This document shows positions 24,001 to 33,959 of a stretch of 64,000 nucleotides of DNA, one piece after another. Position 1 is the stretch's first letter. Every line of letters starts with the position of its first letter. Source of the DNA: Symsagittifera roscoffensis (Eukaryota; Xenacoelomorpha; Acoela; Convolutidae); NCBI RefSeq assembly GCF_963678635.1, contig NC_087064.1:498001-562000 (forward strand), read 5' to 3'. The notes below the pieces were generated by a model. It made no database searches. It saw only the letters and a list, made by a program, of their open reading frames with translations, and had not been told where the DNA came from. The position numbers and the translations under genes are program-made.

Positions 24001-25255
24001 GATCTTCTAAGGGCGCAGAGAAATGATCAAGCAACCTGAAAAGGTGGATCGAGAATTGTTCTCCGGATAAAGGGGACCTCGAGGAAGATAGTTATCGTAT
24101 CCTGAGACAGTACTTCATGCAGAAGGAAGGGAGGTTATATTTGAACAAGGACGGGATTGTGGCTTGCAAGAGAGGAGAAGAAGACAAAATCCTATACAAG
24201 TATAACGCGATAGTGTTGCCGCAACTCTATCAGACAGAACTATTATTCAGGTCGCATAATCAGATGGGCCATCAAGAGATCGACAAAGTGTATCAGAGGA
24301 TCCTGAAGCGCTTTGAGTGGCCTGGAATGAAAAAGGCATGTGAGAAGTGGGTAACAGCGTGCCTGTCATGCCAACAGGTCAATGATCCAAGGAAATTGTG
24401 ATTTCCTTTACAATCGATCGAGTCGTCTGAATTCAACGAGGTGGTGCAGATAGATCACCAAAAGATATGCATGACAGACAGCGGTTATAACCAAGTCCTG
24501 GTCATGATAGATCACTTCGAGAAGTATGCAGAGGCCGTGCCCTGCATAACAGATGGGCGGAGGAGACATGCGACCACCTGATCAATACGTGGATAGCGAG
24601 ACATGGTTGTCCGATGACGTTTCAATCAGATAATGGAACAGCTTTCGGAGGAGGGCTTACGAAAGAGCTTATGAGACGCTCACAGGTTGCTCAAGCACAC
24701 TCCACGACATACCACCCTCAGACAAATGGCTTAGTGGAAAGACAGAATAGAACGTTAGTATCGATGCTGAGGGTATATTGTTCCAGGTACATGACCGATT
24801 GGGACAGGTAACTTCCACAGGTGATGGGAGCCTATAATAGCACGCAACACTTCACCACCGGAGTCAGTCCACACATGATGCTAACTGGACACGAAAAGTC
24901 TTTACCCTCAACCGTTTTCTACCCAGAATATGAGGGAAAGAAAACGTCTCCACAGGTTTACGTGAGGGATGTGATCAGACGTCAACAGGAGTTGAACGAT
25001 TTATGTAGACGAAATACTCAGCAAGCACAGGCAAGGCAGAGGAAAAAATTCGACAAGAAAGCAGCTGGTGCAAAAGCTTACAAGGTGGGAGATTACGTAT
25101 GGGTATTTAAGAACGTTATAACACCAAAAGGAACAAAAAACCTCCTAAAAAGTGGAGGGGACCCTTCATGATTACGGAAGTGCATCAGGAGGGACGCTTT
25201 TACAGACTGAGTACTGGCCGAGCCGCCCACTACGAGAACATTAAGCCACACAATC
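24001..25255 (+). pseudogene. Integrase (HHCC, DDE core, GPF), copy A
   Basis: Zinc-binding HHCC domain: SHNQMGHQ followed by CLSCQQ. Core: QIDHQKI (first Asp, about 24450), FQSDNGTAF (second Asp, about 24625), TYHPQTNGLVERQNRT (Glu, about 24740). The C-terminal part carries VWVFKN and a GPF-type motif (intact as WSGPF in copy B), so it belongs to the Ty3/Gypsy GPY/F integrases. It inserts cDNA into the host genome. The frame is broken by a TGA at about 24400, a further frame change near 24560, a TAA in the core (24809-24811) and a 1-base loss at about 25155 just before the GPF motif. All catalytic residues are nevertheless readable. Confidence 0.92.
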
Positions 25256-26082
25256 CATCGACAGAAGACTGGTGTATACCTGCAGACATGGAAGAAGGGG
25301 ATTATCTAATGATGGATCCTGCTTGTGAGGTCAACGAGAAGGGCACCAGGGAGAAGAACGATGGAAACGAAGTCGTGGAGGAAGGAACGAATACACCGCT
25401 GGACCTGGATCCAAACGAGGTGATCGAAGCGGACGATGAAACCTTACCCTACGCAGAGGAAGATTGGCAGGATCCCGAACAGACGGAGGTTCCCAGAAAG
25501 TTGGAACCAGATCTCCCGTTCACGATACAGACTCGACAAGGCGACGGGAGAAGACCCAGAAAGAAATACAACCGTTACGGTGACGACTTTGTAGTGGATA
25601 GGATAGATCTGAAGAAGATAGTGGAGGAAGTAGTGGGGCTAGAAGATATAACTGTGTCACAAGACATTGACATAGTCGATTATCACGACGATGAGTGGGT
25701 CGACGATCGGTCGAAACCAGAGGAAGAATTCGACGACGAGCAACAGCAGTCATATGAACAAGACTTGGCGAACCTGCGTGTCTTAGAATGGCTGAACGAA
25801 ATGAAGTCGGACCCAGAGGAGACCAGCGTCACGATTCAAGACGTAGATGGTGAAAGCATGAAATACATCAAGACCGAACGAGATGATCCTTCCTGGGCTG
25901 CCCAGGAAGGACAACTACTCATTCCAGCTTCTAACCTCGACTTGATATCCGGTATGCGATCGACGGGGACGTCGAAGGATATTTTTGTCCGGGGACTTAC
26001 CCACACTGATAACCTGATAAAAAAAATTAAGAATAGCGAGAGAGACAGGAGATTTAGAAGCAGAAACAGGCAAAGAACCTAA
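25256..26082 (+). pseudogene. Acidic post-integrase region, copy A
   Basis: Continues in frame from the integrase tail (ATG 25168) to a stop at 26080-26082. Very rich in Asp and Glu (IDIVDYHDDEWVDD, EEEFDDEQQQ), with a small basic patch (RRPRKKYNRYG). Conserved in both duplicated units of copy B. It links integrase to the macro domain, so it may be part of one long Pol product. No known fold recognised. Copy A is shifted out of frame near 26030, before the macro domain. Confidence 0.7.
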
Positions 26083-26593
26083 GAAACCTGACATAGGGAG
26101 GGTAGTTGAGTCATATTTTAACCTACCAAATGAAAATTCAAGTAACATATTATTAACAGACAGTGATTTCATACTCACAAATAGAACATGTGCGATAGCA
26201 ATCACAGCAGACATGAGTTTTAGGACAGCGTTAGCGGCAAATTTTAAGAAAGAATACAAAAACGTAGAATCCCTTTGAAGGCAAAGACCAGGAGTAGGGG
26301 GCGTAGCAGCCTTACCTCCCGCGGCGTCACAAATACCGGGAAAACACCTATGCTTCTTGGTAACGAGGGCGACGGAAAAGCAGCACGTGGACCCAGAGAA
26401 CCTAGTCTTGTCCTTGACGAGGTTGAGAGATTTCCTCGTGGAAATGGACCTGAAGGAGCTCTCGCTTCCAGTGTACGATCCAAACAGTGGACGACTGCAT
26501 CCTCGGGAATTGTACGCGCTTGTACACGTGATGTTCTCTGATACTAAAATACAAGTAAATCTGCATAAGAAATATTACCTAAGTATAGGCTGA
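26083..26593 (+). pseudogene. Macro domain (TARG1/Poa1-like), copy A
   Basis: Macro domains bind ADP-ribose, and TARG1/Poa1-type members remove ADP-ribose or its phosphate. Here the order of elements fits that branch: FILTNRTCAIA near the first strand, ADMSF...ALAANFKKEY where active relatives have the GxGIA-x-F turn, VGGVAALPP, then FLVTRATEK, ENLVLSLTRLRDFL, the strand LSLPVYDP and a terminal strand IQVNLH. The loop after LSLPVYDP reads N-S-G-R-L, without the Gly-x-Gly-Leu-Asp of active TARG1, so catalysis is doubtful. One TGA (about 26276) replaces a Trp codon of copy B. The best intact version is in copy B (46454-47191). Confidence 0.75.
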
Positions 26594-26959
26594 GTGACGT
26601 GCAAGAGAGTGTTAGGCTAAAGACTAAGTTGTGTGTAGTGGGTGATATGTGTGATATGTGTGTTATGTTATGTTAGGTGTTATGTTATTAAGATCTTGGG
26701 TAAGAAGGGGTTAGTGACCATGAACAACTGGATGACGATCTTGGGAATAGATCAAAAGTGTGGACTGTCCAATCTTAGGTCGAATTCCAACATTTTAGAG
26801 GCTGATTGATACTAATTAAATTTAAGAACAGAATCTTTTTAGCTGACTGTTTTTAAATGAATTTTAACGAGAAGTTAAGGCAAAACTGACAAGTGTGATA
26901 TTCGTGAACCTTTTTCTAGATCCTGATTGATCGTTTAATTACTCACTTGAGTCAAACCT
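26594..26959 (+). promoter_or_regulatory. Conserved non-coding gap with candidate 3' splice site, copy A
   Basis: No ORF, but conserved in both copy B units (46089-46453 and 49472-49836). It contains a TGTTATG-type microsatellite (about 26650-26690), a branch-point-like TGATACTAATT (about 26807-26817) and CCTTTTTCTAG|ATC with AG at 26918-26919. An AG of the same type with a pyrimidine tract is present in both B units. It could serve to splice a subgenomic mRNA for the downstream ORFs, as retroviruses and errantiviruses do for env. Confidence 0.45.
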
Positions 26960-27847
26960 TTGAATCACTCCGAATCGAACTTGAAGAACAGAATGGATAA
27001 TTTCAACTTGGACGAATTGATGGACCTGGCAGAGGCATATGTAGGACCGATGATAGATGCGATCTATCGTCGGCTAATGGATCGAGACTTTGCTCTGGAG
27101 GACCCAGAGGTAGTAATGTTGCTGACCGCCCTGATCAACATCTTGGGGCATGACAACCGTGGGGACCGCCCCACGGAAGTCCTATTGATGGCAGCATACG
27201 GAGAGAGGGGAGTACTAGACCACCCGAACGTGAGAGTGATGAGGTGGAGAAACGGGGCTCTCTCGGGGAGTGACTTGGCGAATGAGCCTGGATTGGGAAG
27301 TTCTAGGACTTACCAACCAGGTGAAATGCCTATGCCCTCCAAGCCCAAACCTGGGCTGACGAGAATGCATCAGGAGATGAACAGCGAGGCTGCATCGTCT
27401 GGTTTACCACTGAGAGCAGCTGTGCCACCAAAGAGGGCGAAAGTAGAACAGAGGGTTCATACGAACCAAACCATGCCAGATCTGGATGGGATGAAGGACG
27501 AACTGGAAAGAACGAAAAGGGAGCTGGACGAGATGACCAAAACCATGCTCAGTACGGAGGAAGATCGGGACATATGAGAGAAATTGTTCGAAGACAGCAA
27601 CAAAAAGCAGGGTCAAGAAATTGTGCGCTTGAGGCAGGACTACAAGGAGCGATCGGAACGGAGGGCGCCGACCACTGCCGTGGAGAAGGTGATACCTGCA
27701 AGGAGTATTCCTCGCGGGCAGTCCCCGATGGAGCTATTGACGCCTCGAGAAATCAGTCACACAACGGAGTCACGGCTCCCGACAGCGACAGATCGAGTGA
27801 CAATCCCGGACCCTAGTGACACCTTGGGTGACCCCGTCGTGGAATAA
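26960..27847 (+). pseudogene. Helical/coiled-coil ORF downstream of the macro domain, copy A
   Basis: Unrecognised protein. The N-terminal about 70 residues are helical (FNLDELMDLAEAYVGPM, ALEDPEVVMLLTALINILG), followed by a Pro-rich linker (YQPGEMPMPSKPKPG), a basic patch (PPKRAKVEQ), and a predicted coiled coil (MKDELERTKRELDEM). The open frame ends at TGA 27575-27577 where the duplicate has Trp; the same protein continues to TAA 27845-27847. The first ATG in frame is about 26992, but copy B lacks it, so the conserved start is probably the Met of ELMDLA. It probably precedes the SGNH domain in the same product. Confidence 0.55.
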
Positions 27848-28821
27848 ACGGTGAGGAAGCTGATAGAGACAGCTGGACGACTGGTCGCCAACAAGAATGC
27901 GCCAGGTTCCGGGGTGACTGCACCCCATGGAACGATCGATGACACGGGCAGAGTACGACTCTCCCACACCGTGATCAGACAGGAAATAAGGAAGTCCCAC
28001 GGAAGTCCTATTGATGGCAGCATACGGAGAGAGGGGAGTACTAGACCGCCCGAACATGAGAGTGATGAGGTGGAGAAACGGGGCTCTCTCGGGGAGTGAC
28101 TTGACGAATGAGCCTGGATTGGGAATTTCTAGGACTTATCAACCAGGTGAAACGCCTTTGCCCTCCAAGCCCAAGCCTGGGCTGACGAGAATGCATCAAG
28201 AGATGAACAGCGAGGCTGTCACGTCTGGTTCACCACTGAGAGCAGCTGTGCCACCAAAGAGGGCGAAAGTAGAACAAGGGATTCAAACGAACCGAACCAT
28301 GCAAGATCTAGATGGGATGAAAGAAAGACGAGCTCGAAAATACCAGAAAGGAGCTGGACGAGATGACTAGGACCATGCTCAGTACGGAGGAAGATAGGGA
28401 CATGTGGAAGAGATTGTTCGAAGAATGCAACAAAAAGCAGAGCGATGACATTGAACTCTTGAGGCGGGATTACAAAGAGCACATGCGTTGACAACAGCCG
28501 TGGAGAAGGTGATATCTGCAAGGAGTGGTCGTCGTGGGCAGTTCCCGATGGAGCTCATAACGCCTCAGAGATGAGTCAGACAACGGAAACACGACTCCCG
28601 ACAAAAACAGGTCGAGTGACAATCCCGGACCCTAGTGACACCTTGGGTGACTCAGTCGTGGAACAAACGGTGAGGAGGCTGATAGAGACAGCTGGACGAC
28701 TAGTCGCCAACAAGAGTGCGCCAGGTTCCGGGGAGACTGCACCCTATGGGACAATCGACGATGTGTGTAGAGTACGGCTCTCCCGAAGCGTGATGACCAA
28801 AGAGGTAGTTAGCGACACAAC
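27170..28821 (+). repeat. 826 bp imperfect tandem duplication, copy A
   Basis: Sequence from about 27170 recurs with an 826 bp offset from about 27996: the GGAAGTCCTATTGATGGCAGC block starts at 27175 and 28001. The two repeats differ at many positions, so the event is old or joined two diverged templates. The second repeat runs on into the SGNH region, while the first ends at the join. Copy B lacks this duplication. Confidence 0.88.
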
Positions 28822-29034
28822 GCCACCAATGGGGAGCTCTAAGGTCCCAGAGAGGAAGATACGAAAGATGCCGGCGAACGAAGAAAGTGTCACGATTAAC
28901 AGACGTACAAAAGAACAATCAGTTGAGATATAACTTCACGGGAGTTCCGGAGACAGATCCGAGAGCTTGCTTCAATCGAGCGACTTGGAACCACGTCAGT
29001 AAACCTGCAACAACCGCCACTGGGGACATCACAT
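27996..29034 (+). pseudogene. Second copy of the coiled-coil region and SGNH N-terminal leader, copy A
   Basis: Three broken open stretches (28011-28370, 28571-28933, 28887-29034 and beyond) repeat the Pro-rich, basic and coiled-coil segments and then continue to new sequence: TIDDVCRVRLSRSVMTKEV, SRLTDVQKNNQLRYNFTG. The last of these leads into the SGNH domain in copy B. A local rearrangement at about 28975-29010 shifts the frame here. No domain recognised in this leader. Confidence 0.6.
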
Positions 29035-29835
29035 TTGATACTGGGAGACATTTTGGTCAGAGTACTATCAAATTTGAGGACTTCTTGGGTCACCACGGTG
29101 ATGGCCTTCGGAGGAGCGACTATAGCCCAGTTACATCGGATGGTGGAACTAATGAATCCAGGGAGCGAGTTGTTCACTTGTGCTCTTATGAGTCAAGAAT
29201 CGCCTCGCGTCTCAGTCTCGCCTTCTCTCTCTGTTTCCAATCCACCTTCTTTCTTCTCAGACGCGAAATCGTTCACTCCCCACAACTGGGAACTGGCCCA
29301 CGGGGTGCAGTTCTCGGGGACTAAAGTGCGTTCACTGTTGGCCTGTGGCGATGTGATATCAATCCGGAGCACAGACCCAGAGGCTTCTATGTCTGGACTG
29401 GTATGTGTGATGATCCAGGTTGGAACGAACAACATCTCGAGAAGTTCGGATGAGGAGGAAGCACTATGGGAATCGATGATGGTGTGCTTGCATACTATTC
29501 TCTGGCAGAAGTTCAACTGCGCGGTACTGACCGTTTGCACTGTGCCTATGAATGCAAGAAGCTTGACAGCAGCAGGGAGAAGGCACAACGAAGGAGTGGT
29601 CAGGTGGAACAATATTTTGAGGAATCTCGCAAGTCGGAATGCCGGAAGGATGATCCTCATGGACATCGAACATGAGCTGAGAGCGATGGATCAGGCCAGG
29701 CTGACCACGGACGGCATCCACTTCGATAGTATAGAAGGACAGGCTTGGCTGAACAAAGTCTTCCAGGAGCGATTGGATGAGTTAGAAGCAGAAATCTTGA
29801 ACAGGAGTGCTGAAGGAAGAAGGAACATCGAATGA
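29035..29835 (+). pseudogene. SGNH/GDSL hydrolase domain 1, copy A (Ser lost)
   Basis: SGNH hydrolases are serine esterases/lipases with four conserved blocks. Seen here: block I ILGDILVRVL, where the nucleophile Ser of GDSLV is Ile; block II MAFGGATIAQL (Gly); block III VGTNNISRS (Asn); block V TTDGIHFD (Asp and His). Both units of copy B read GDSLV, so the Ser loss is specific to copy A. A 231 bp in-frame insertion lies between blocks II and III. Esterase domains are known in ORF1 of some CR1-type LINEs and in giant Penelope-like Terminons; finding one downstream of a Gypsy pol is unusual. Frame open from 29035 to 29835. Confidence 0.85.
29166..29406 (+). other. In-frame insertion inside SGNH domain 1, copy A
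   Basis: Relative to both B units, 241 bases replace 10, a net gain of 231 bp or exactly 77 codons, placed between ELMNPG and VMIQVGTNNI. The inserted segment encodes Ser/Pro-rich sequence without similarity to the rest. No duplication borders or inverted ends are apparent, and the origin is unknown. Confidence 0.75.
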
Positions 29836-30694
29836 CGCGGTGATTACCACCTTTGTGCCTCCTAGCCTGGAAACACGCTTGGGGACGGTCCCGGCCGTCA
29901 CGAACTACAGACAACAGAGCTCCAGCGAACCAGGTCAAAGGACAGACGTTCAGGATCGATTGGGAGAAGCGCCGGTGAGGAGGACCATTCATCCTAGGAG
30001 AAGAATAGGACCTGTTAACCCAATCGAAGAGACAGCCAGCACGTCTAGATCGGACACGAGATCGGAGACGACAAGTACCGGTCGAGAGGAGAGACGCCCG
30101 GGCAGCGGCTCATTGATGTGGTCAAGGCCCATACCATCTCCCTGGCATGTATACAAAGATGAACTAATGAAGCTGGATCTCCAGAGGGTGAGCTTCATCG
30201 AAGATGCAAGGAGGATGCTGAATGGAGCGAGGCTATCCGTCAGCAGACTGTACTCGATAAAAGGCGCAGACTGGTTGATAGCCGCTAGCACAAACTTCAG
30301 TTCCACGACGGCCTTGAGATTTGCTGACCTAGAGGGAGTGTCCTCTAATAACACGATGGGACCAGTGAACGCAAGACCATTGCAGGACGTGAGGTTGAAT
30401 CATGATGAAGGGAATCGAGAAGAGAGACCTGGAAGATTTCTGGTGACAAGGGCGCCGATCGGACAACATGTGAAGATGTTCAGGCAAGTGAGCTCACCCC
30501 CAGGTCATGTGAAGGAAAGAATATACCCGAAACTTGTGGGTCAAGATGGTGATGTCCAAAGATACGGCGGATTGAAAGCGATAAAGAAAGATGAGACCAT
30601 CTTCGCCGCCTATGACAAAGCAGAAATAAGGAAGGCCAAGATCATGATAGTAGCGAATTCAGAGTTCGTGTATACTTCCAAGTCTCTGTTTTGA
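29807..30694 (+). pseudogene. Linker and start of second SGNH-like segment, copy A
   Basis: An open frame of 295 codons downstream of SGNH 1. It has a low-complexity Arg/Ser/Thr-rich linker (about 29900-30110), a conserved helical block (PWHVYKDELMKLDLQRVSFIEDARRM), then PGRFLVTRAPIGQHVKMF and, near the end, KIMIVANSEFVYTS. The last resembles the first strand of SGNH proteins with a block-I-like N-S (GNS/ANS). It stops at 30692-30694 by frameshift relative to copy B, where the following LAGRHNVGSGRSGPTAI is in frame with the next part. About 180 bp of this segment are deleted in copy B. Confidence 0.55.
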
Positions 30695-31969
30695 CCGGAC
30701 GTCATAATGTTGGCAGCGGTCGATCTGGACCTACTGCAATCGGTATCTCTGGCTATAGGGGTACAAAGACAGACGGACATGAACCCAATTACGATCGTGT
30801 TTGCTAGCATCATTGACCATCTACACAGTAGAGGTTTTCTGAGCAGACTCAGAGATCCTACAACGGCAGAGAATGCTGTGTGGCCAGCGATAAAAGATAT
30901 CCTTGGGTCGATGGGTGAGGTGGTGGATGCGACGAAGGAGGGGTCGTTCACCAAGGTGACACCGAGAGTAGTATTCGCGTTGTCTCCGGGGTATGCATAT
31001 CTCCCGGATGGACTAAAATTCGTGTATGCGGTTGTGACCTTGCTTTCGGAAGGGAAATATGATGTGATCATATCGGCCCCAAATCGCATGTTAGAGATGG
31101 AGAACCTGAGGCCACTCAGGGCTGAACTACCTGCAGTGTGGTCAGATATCTCAAACGCGATGAGAGGATTCAAGGACCATGCGCTGCACATGTGGGTCGT
31201 AGCGATGTCCAACGACTTATGGTTCCGAGCAATGGAAGTGACAGGTGCAAACACGAGAAGGAAAAATTCCCAAGAGACTAGAGCTCATTTGGAGGCGATG
31301 GTTTTGAGAACCAAGCCGGAAGCCAACCAGTGGCTACAGCTAAGTCCTCGAGTAGCGGCATTGGGTGCAGATGCTTTTGAGCAAGGCCCTGTGATGATCA
31401 CGAAGATCCATGCCATCTTGTTAAAGGAGGTGAACCTGGCGGAAAATGCTGAAGAAAAGACCGCTGACTTTTTTAACAGAATGTTTCCGATTACCCTGGA
31501 AACCTTCTGGACCCAGGAAGGCTTTGAACGGACGGACAGCATGCTGGAAGGGTTGGGAGCCGGATGGACCGCGTTCTTCTTGACAAAAGTCTACCCGAAA
31601 GTCTCTCATTACTTGGTAAAGGAATTCCTCCAAGCAGTAATGGAAGTGTCAATAGTGGAACTACTAGCCTTGTTCGTGACGTTTGGAGCAGAGAGTTTCG
31701 TGAAAGGACCGGCGATGCTGCTCACCGAAGGAAACCAGAACCTGCGGTTAGATGGGCTTCTAACACTGATTGCGATTACCCACGGAAACTTGGGAGGACT
31801 AATGAAATTGACACGTTGTCCAGTGCAGATGAGAGAGAGGGTGAGGAATTTAGATATGAAGAAATCCACGGACTCGTGGAATAAGATAAGAGACCTGAGA
31901 CACATTCTTATCCAAAATCTCTTACAACAAAATCGCTTTGGAACGCGAGAAGATGCCCCTATTAACTGA
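30695..31969 (+). pseudogene. Second SGNH-like segment and helical C-terminal part, copy A
   Basis: An open frame of 420 codons from 30707. After a frame correction at about 30775 it reads ITIVFASIIDHLHSRG; copy B has VFVGINDHLHSKG, a G-x-N-D that resembles SGNH block III. Next come VVFALSPGYAYLPDGLKFVY, YDVIISAPNRM and FKDHALHM, a pattern of strands and helices. A long helical region follows (LEAMVLRTKPEANQWL..., FFNRMFPITLETFW) with hydrophobic stretches (LLALFVTF). It ends at TGA 31967-31969, overlapping the next ORF by 17 bases. Assignment as a second SGNH fold is an inference. Confidence 0.5.
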
Positions 31970-32414
31970 TCTGAGCTTGGCTATGAGAACCGATCCCTTA
32001 GCATTGATCAGAGGAGCCACGGAGTTTGTGACAGTGATCTATGGACCAGCAGTCACGTTTGCGTTCCCTGACGTTAAGGTGGAGGCGTATAGGAGGTCGG
32101 TGCTGCACCTGAACCTCATATCAGCAGTGGACGGTAATGTACTGAACTGGTGTGAGCAGCACACATTGCGGGAGCTCATGAGTAAAGATCTGTTATTTGC
32201 GAAAATATCAGAGCCGGAGATGACAGTCATCAACTTTGACGATCATTTCCGTGATTGCATGGGAGAGGTAGAGAGAGGGCACATCGAGGTGTTTCCAAAG
32301 CTCTGGTATCTGAGACCCTATGATAAGACGAATGGTGAAATGACCAGAGTTCCTCGTCTCACTGCAGCATATCACAAAGTGAGAGAAGAGTGTTTCCAAA
32401 GCTCTGGAATCTGA
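31953..32414 (+). pseudogene. Unrecognised ORF starting MPLLTDLSLAMRTD, copy A
   Basis: ATG 31953 overlaps the end of the previous ORF; in copy B its ATG lies one base after the previous stop codon. The protein has alternating strand-like segments (FVTVIYGPAVTFAFPDVKVE, MTVINFDDHF) and ends in sequence disturbed by a 101 bp tandem duplication. No family recognised. The close start-stop spacing in both copies suggests coupled translation or a short distance between cistrons of one mRNA. Confidence 0.55.
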
Positions 32415-32489
32415 GACCCTATGATAAGACGAATGGTGAAATGACCAGAGTTCCTCGTCTTACTGCAGCATATCACAAAGTGAGAGAAT
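32289..32489 (+). repeat. 101 bp tandem duplication, copy A
   Basis: GTGTTTCCAAAGCTCTGG recurs at 32289 and 32390, and the two units are nearly identical through AAAGTGAGAGAA. The duplication disrupts the reading frame of the ORF above. It is absent from copy B. Confidence 0.93.
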
Positions 32490-32915
32490 CCCTGAATTCC
32501 CTCTGATAAGAAGGATGTCGCTCGGAGCAGTCTCCGTGGTACAAACTCCTAGGTTGAGAGCATTCGAAACCAATGAAAGGAGATTGGGGAATTTCGTGGC
32601 AACGATGGATACATACTTTTTGGGAAGAAATGCCGCCGTGTTACAGTAAACACGATTTGCCTATACGGATCAAGCGACGAGAAGGCGAATAAGTAACGCC
32701 GCGACTCCCAAGCGTGGAAGATTTGACGAGGAATGGGCGGGATTGGGCTTAGCGCCTATGAAGATGAGAGGCAGGACCGAACTGCCTGAGGCCTCCTTGA
32801 TCCTGACTAGTGTGAAACCGGAGTTAACGGTAGTAGGAACGCTGCAGACGAGAACCTTCCTAGCACCCTACGGTTGTGAGGAAATCAAAGTGGTCCATGG
32901 AGATCGGCCGGTACA
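32490..32915 (+). pseudogene. Decayed coding segment between ORFs, copy A
   Basis: Recognisable by comparison with copy B (about 41385-41800): FPLIRRM, GAVSVVQTPRLRAFETNERR, RFAYTDQATRRRISN, FDEEWAGLGLAPM and ILTSVKPELTVVGTLQTRTFLAP are spread over shifting frames with stops. This joins the previous ORF to the next in the ancestral element. Function unknown. Confidence 0.55.
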
Positions 32916-33959
32916 TTGATCATACCGAAGTTTCCGGGAGGAGCCGACACTGGAAAGCAAGGACCCTCACGCTCGAAGAGGGATAAGTCAGAAGGAGATG
33001 ATGGACAGGGAGGAAGCCGTCAAACCGAAGAATCCATGCAACAAGATGCAAGTCAAGCTGGTGGGGAAGACCACAGGGCATCGACAGGAGGAGTATCCAG
33101 CCTGGATTTCAATATCTTCAGTGATCTTGAGAACAACGCGGATACGTTGGAGACGACTGAGCCAGCGGATGAAGGCATTTCGACACTGGAGCCTCCGTCA
33201 GCCTTTACAGAAATGAAACGGAAATTGCCGGAGAGCAGCTCTCCTGGCAATTCAAGAAATAACGAACAAAGAATCCTCATGGAAGTGCCTAGAAGAAGAA
33301 GAATAGAGGGCTCAGCCAGAGTACCTTTCTTGGGAACGTTGCCCGAAGAAGAGTGGGAAGTACATCACCGAGACCATGAGAAAAGGATGGGATGTAGATT
33401 GGACAGAGTGGCATTCATGGAAGAAGTCTGGACAGTAGTTCAGAGCTATGGGACCCAGTCCATTTTGAAAGCAGGTCTCAACCGACCGTTGATGCGGGAA
33501 GTCCTTGATAAGCTTGATGAGTGTGAAGGGAGATTGAGTGAGTTGTTGATTGACTCAGCCACTGATGAAAGTGAAGCGAATTCTCCCATCAAGATGACAC
33601 CGCAGGACGATAAAGGAGAGGTGGTGTATCTGTCAACGCCCAGGAAGGGAACGATGCGATCGAAATTGGTGATTGATAAGATCAACGAGATGAAAATGAA
33701 GTTAGGCAGCAGAGTGATGCCGAGGAGAGTAGGAAAGACGAAGATGGATTCGGAGATATCGATAAAAGCTGTCAACTCAGCGAAAAGGAAACGAGTCGAA
33801 GAGGTCATGGATTTGGGACAAGGTGATTATCAATTGTCTGGCACGGATAAAATGATGACTGATATAGCGATGGTGCCACACATTCTCATGGCGGGAATAA
33901 AGTCAACAGGTTAAAAATCCAAAAGGAGTGACCATACTCTGACCAGAGCGACCTTAGAA
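32916..33959 (+). pseudogene. Unrecognised acidic/basic ORF, copy A
   Basis: A 332-codon open frame (TTG-initiated; the true start is upstream). The N-terminal third is low-complexity and acidic; the middle holds a conserved block (RRRRIEGSARVPFLGTLPEEEW, LDRVAFMEEVWTVVQSYG). The C-terminal third is basic with a possible nuclear signal (AKRKRVEEVMDLG). A TAA at 33912-33914 ends it where copy B has Tyr, and the same frame then continues through 33959 into the next ORF. No known domain. Confidence 0.55.

Noticed and set aside
22143-24401. Assignment of the giant element to BEL/Pao or Copia
   Set aside because: Domain order PR-RT-RH-IN, the LGFANYYREFI RT motif and the GPF integrase C-terminus fit Ty3/Gypsy; Copia has IN before RT.
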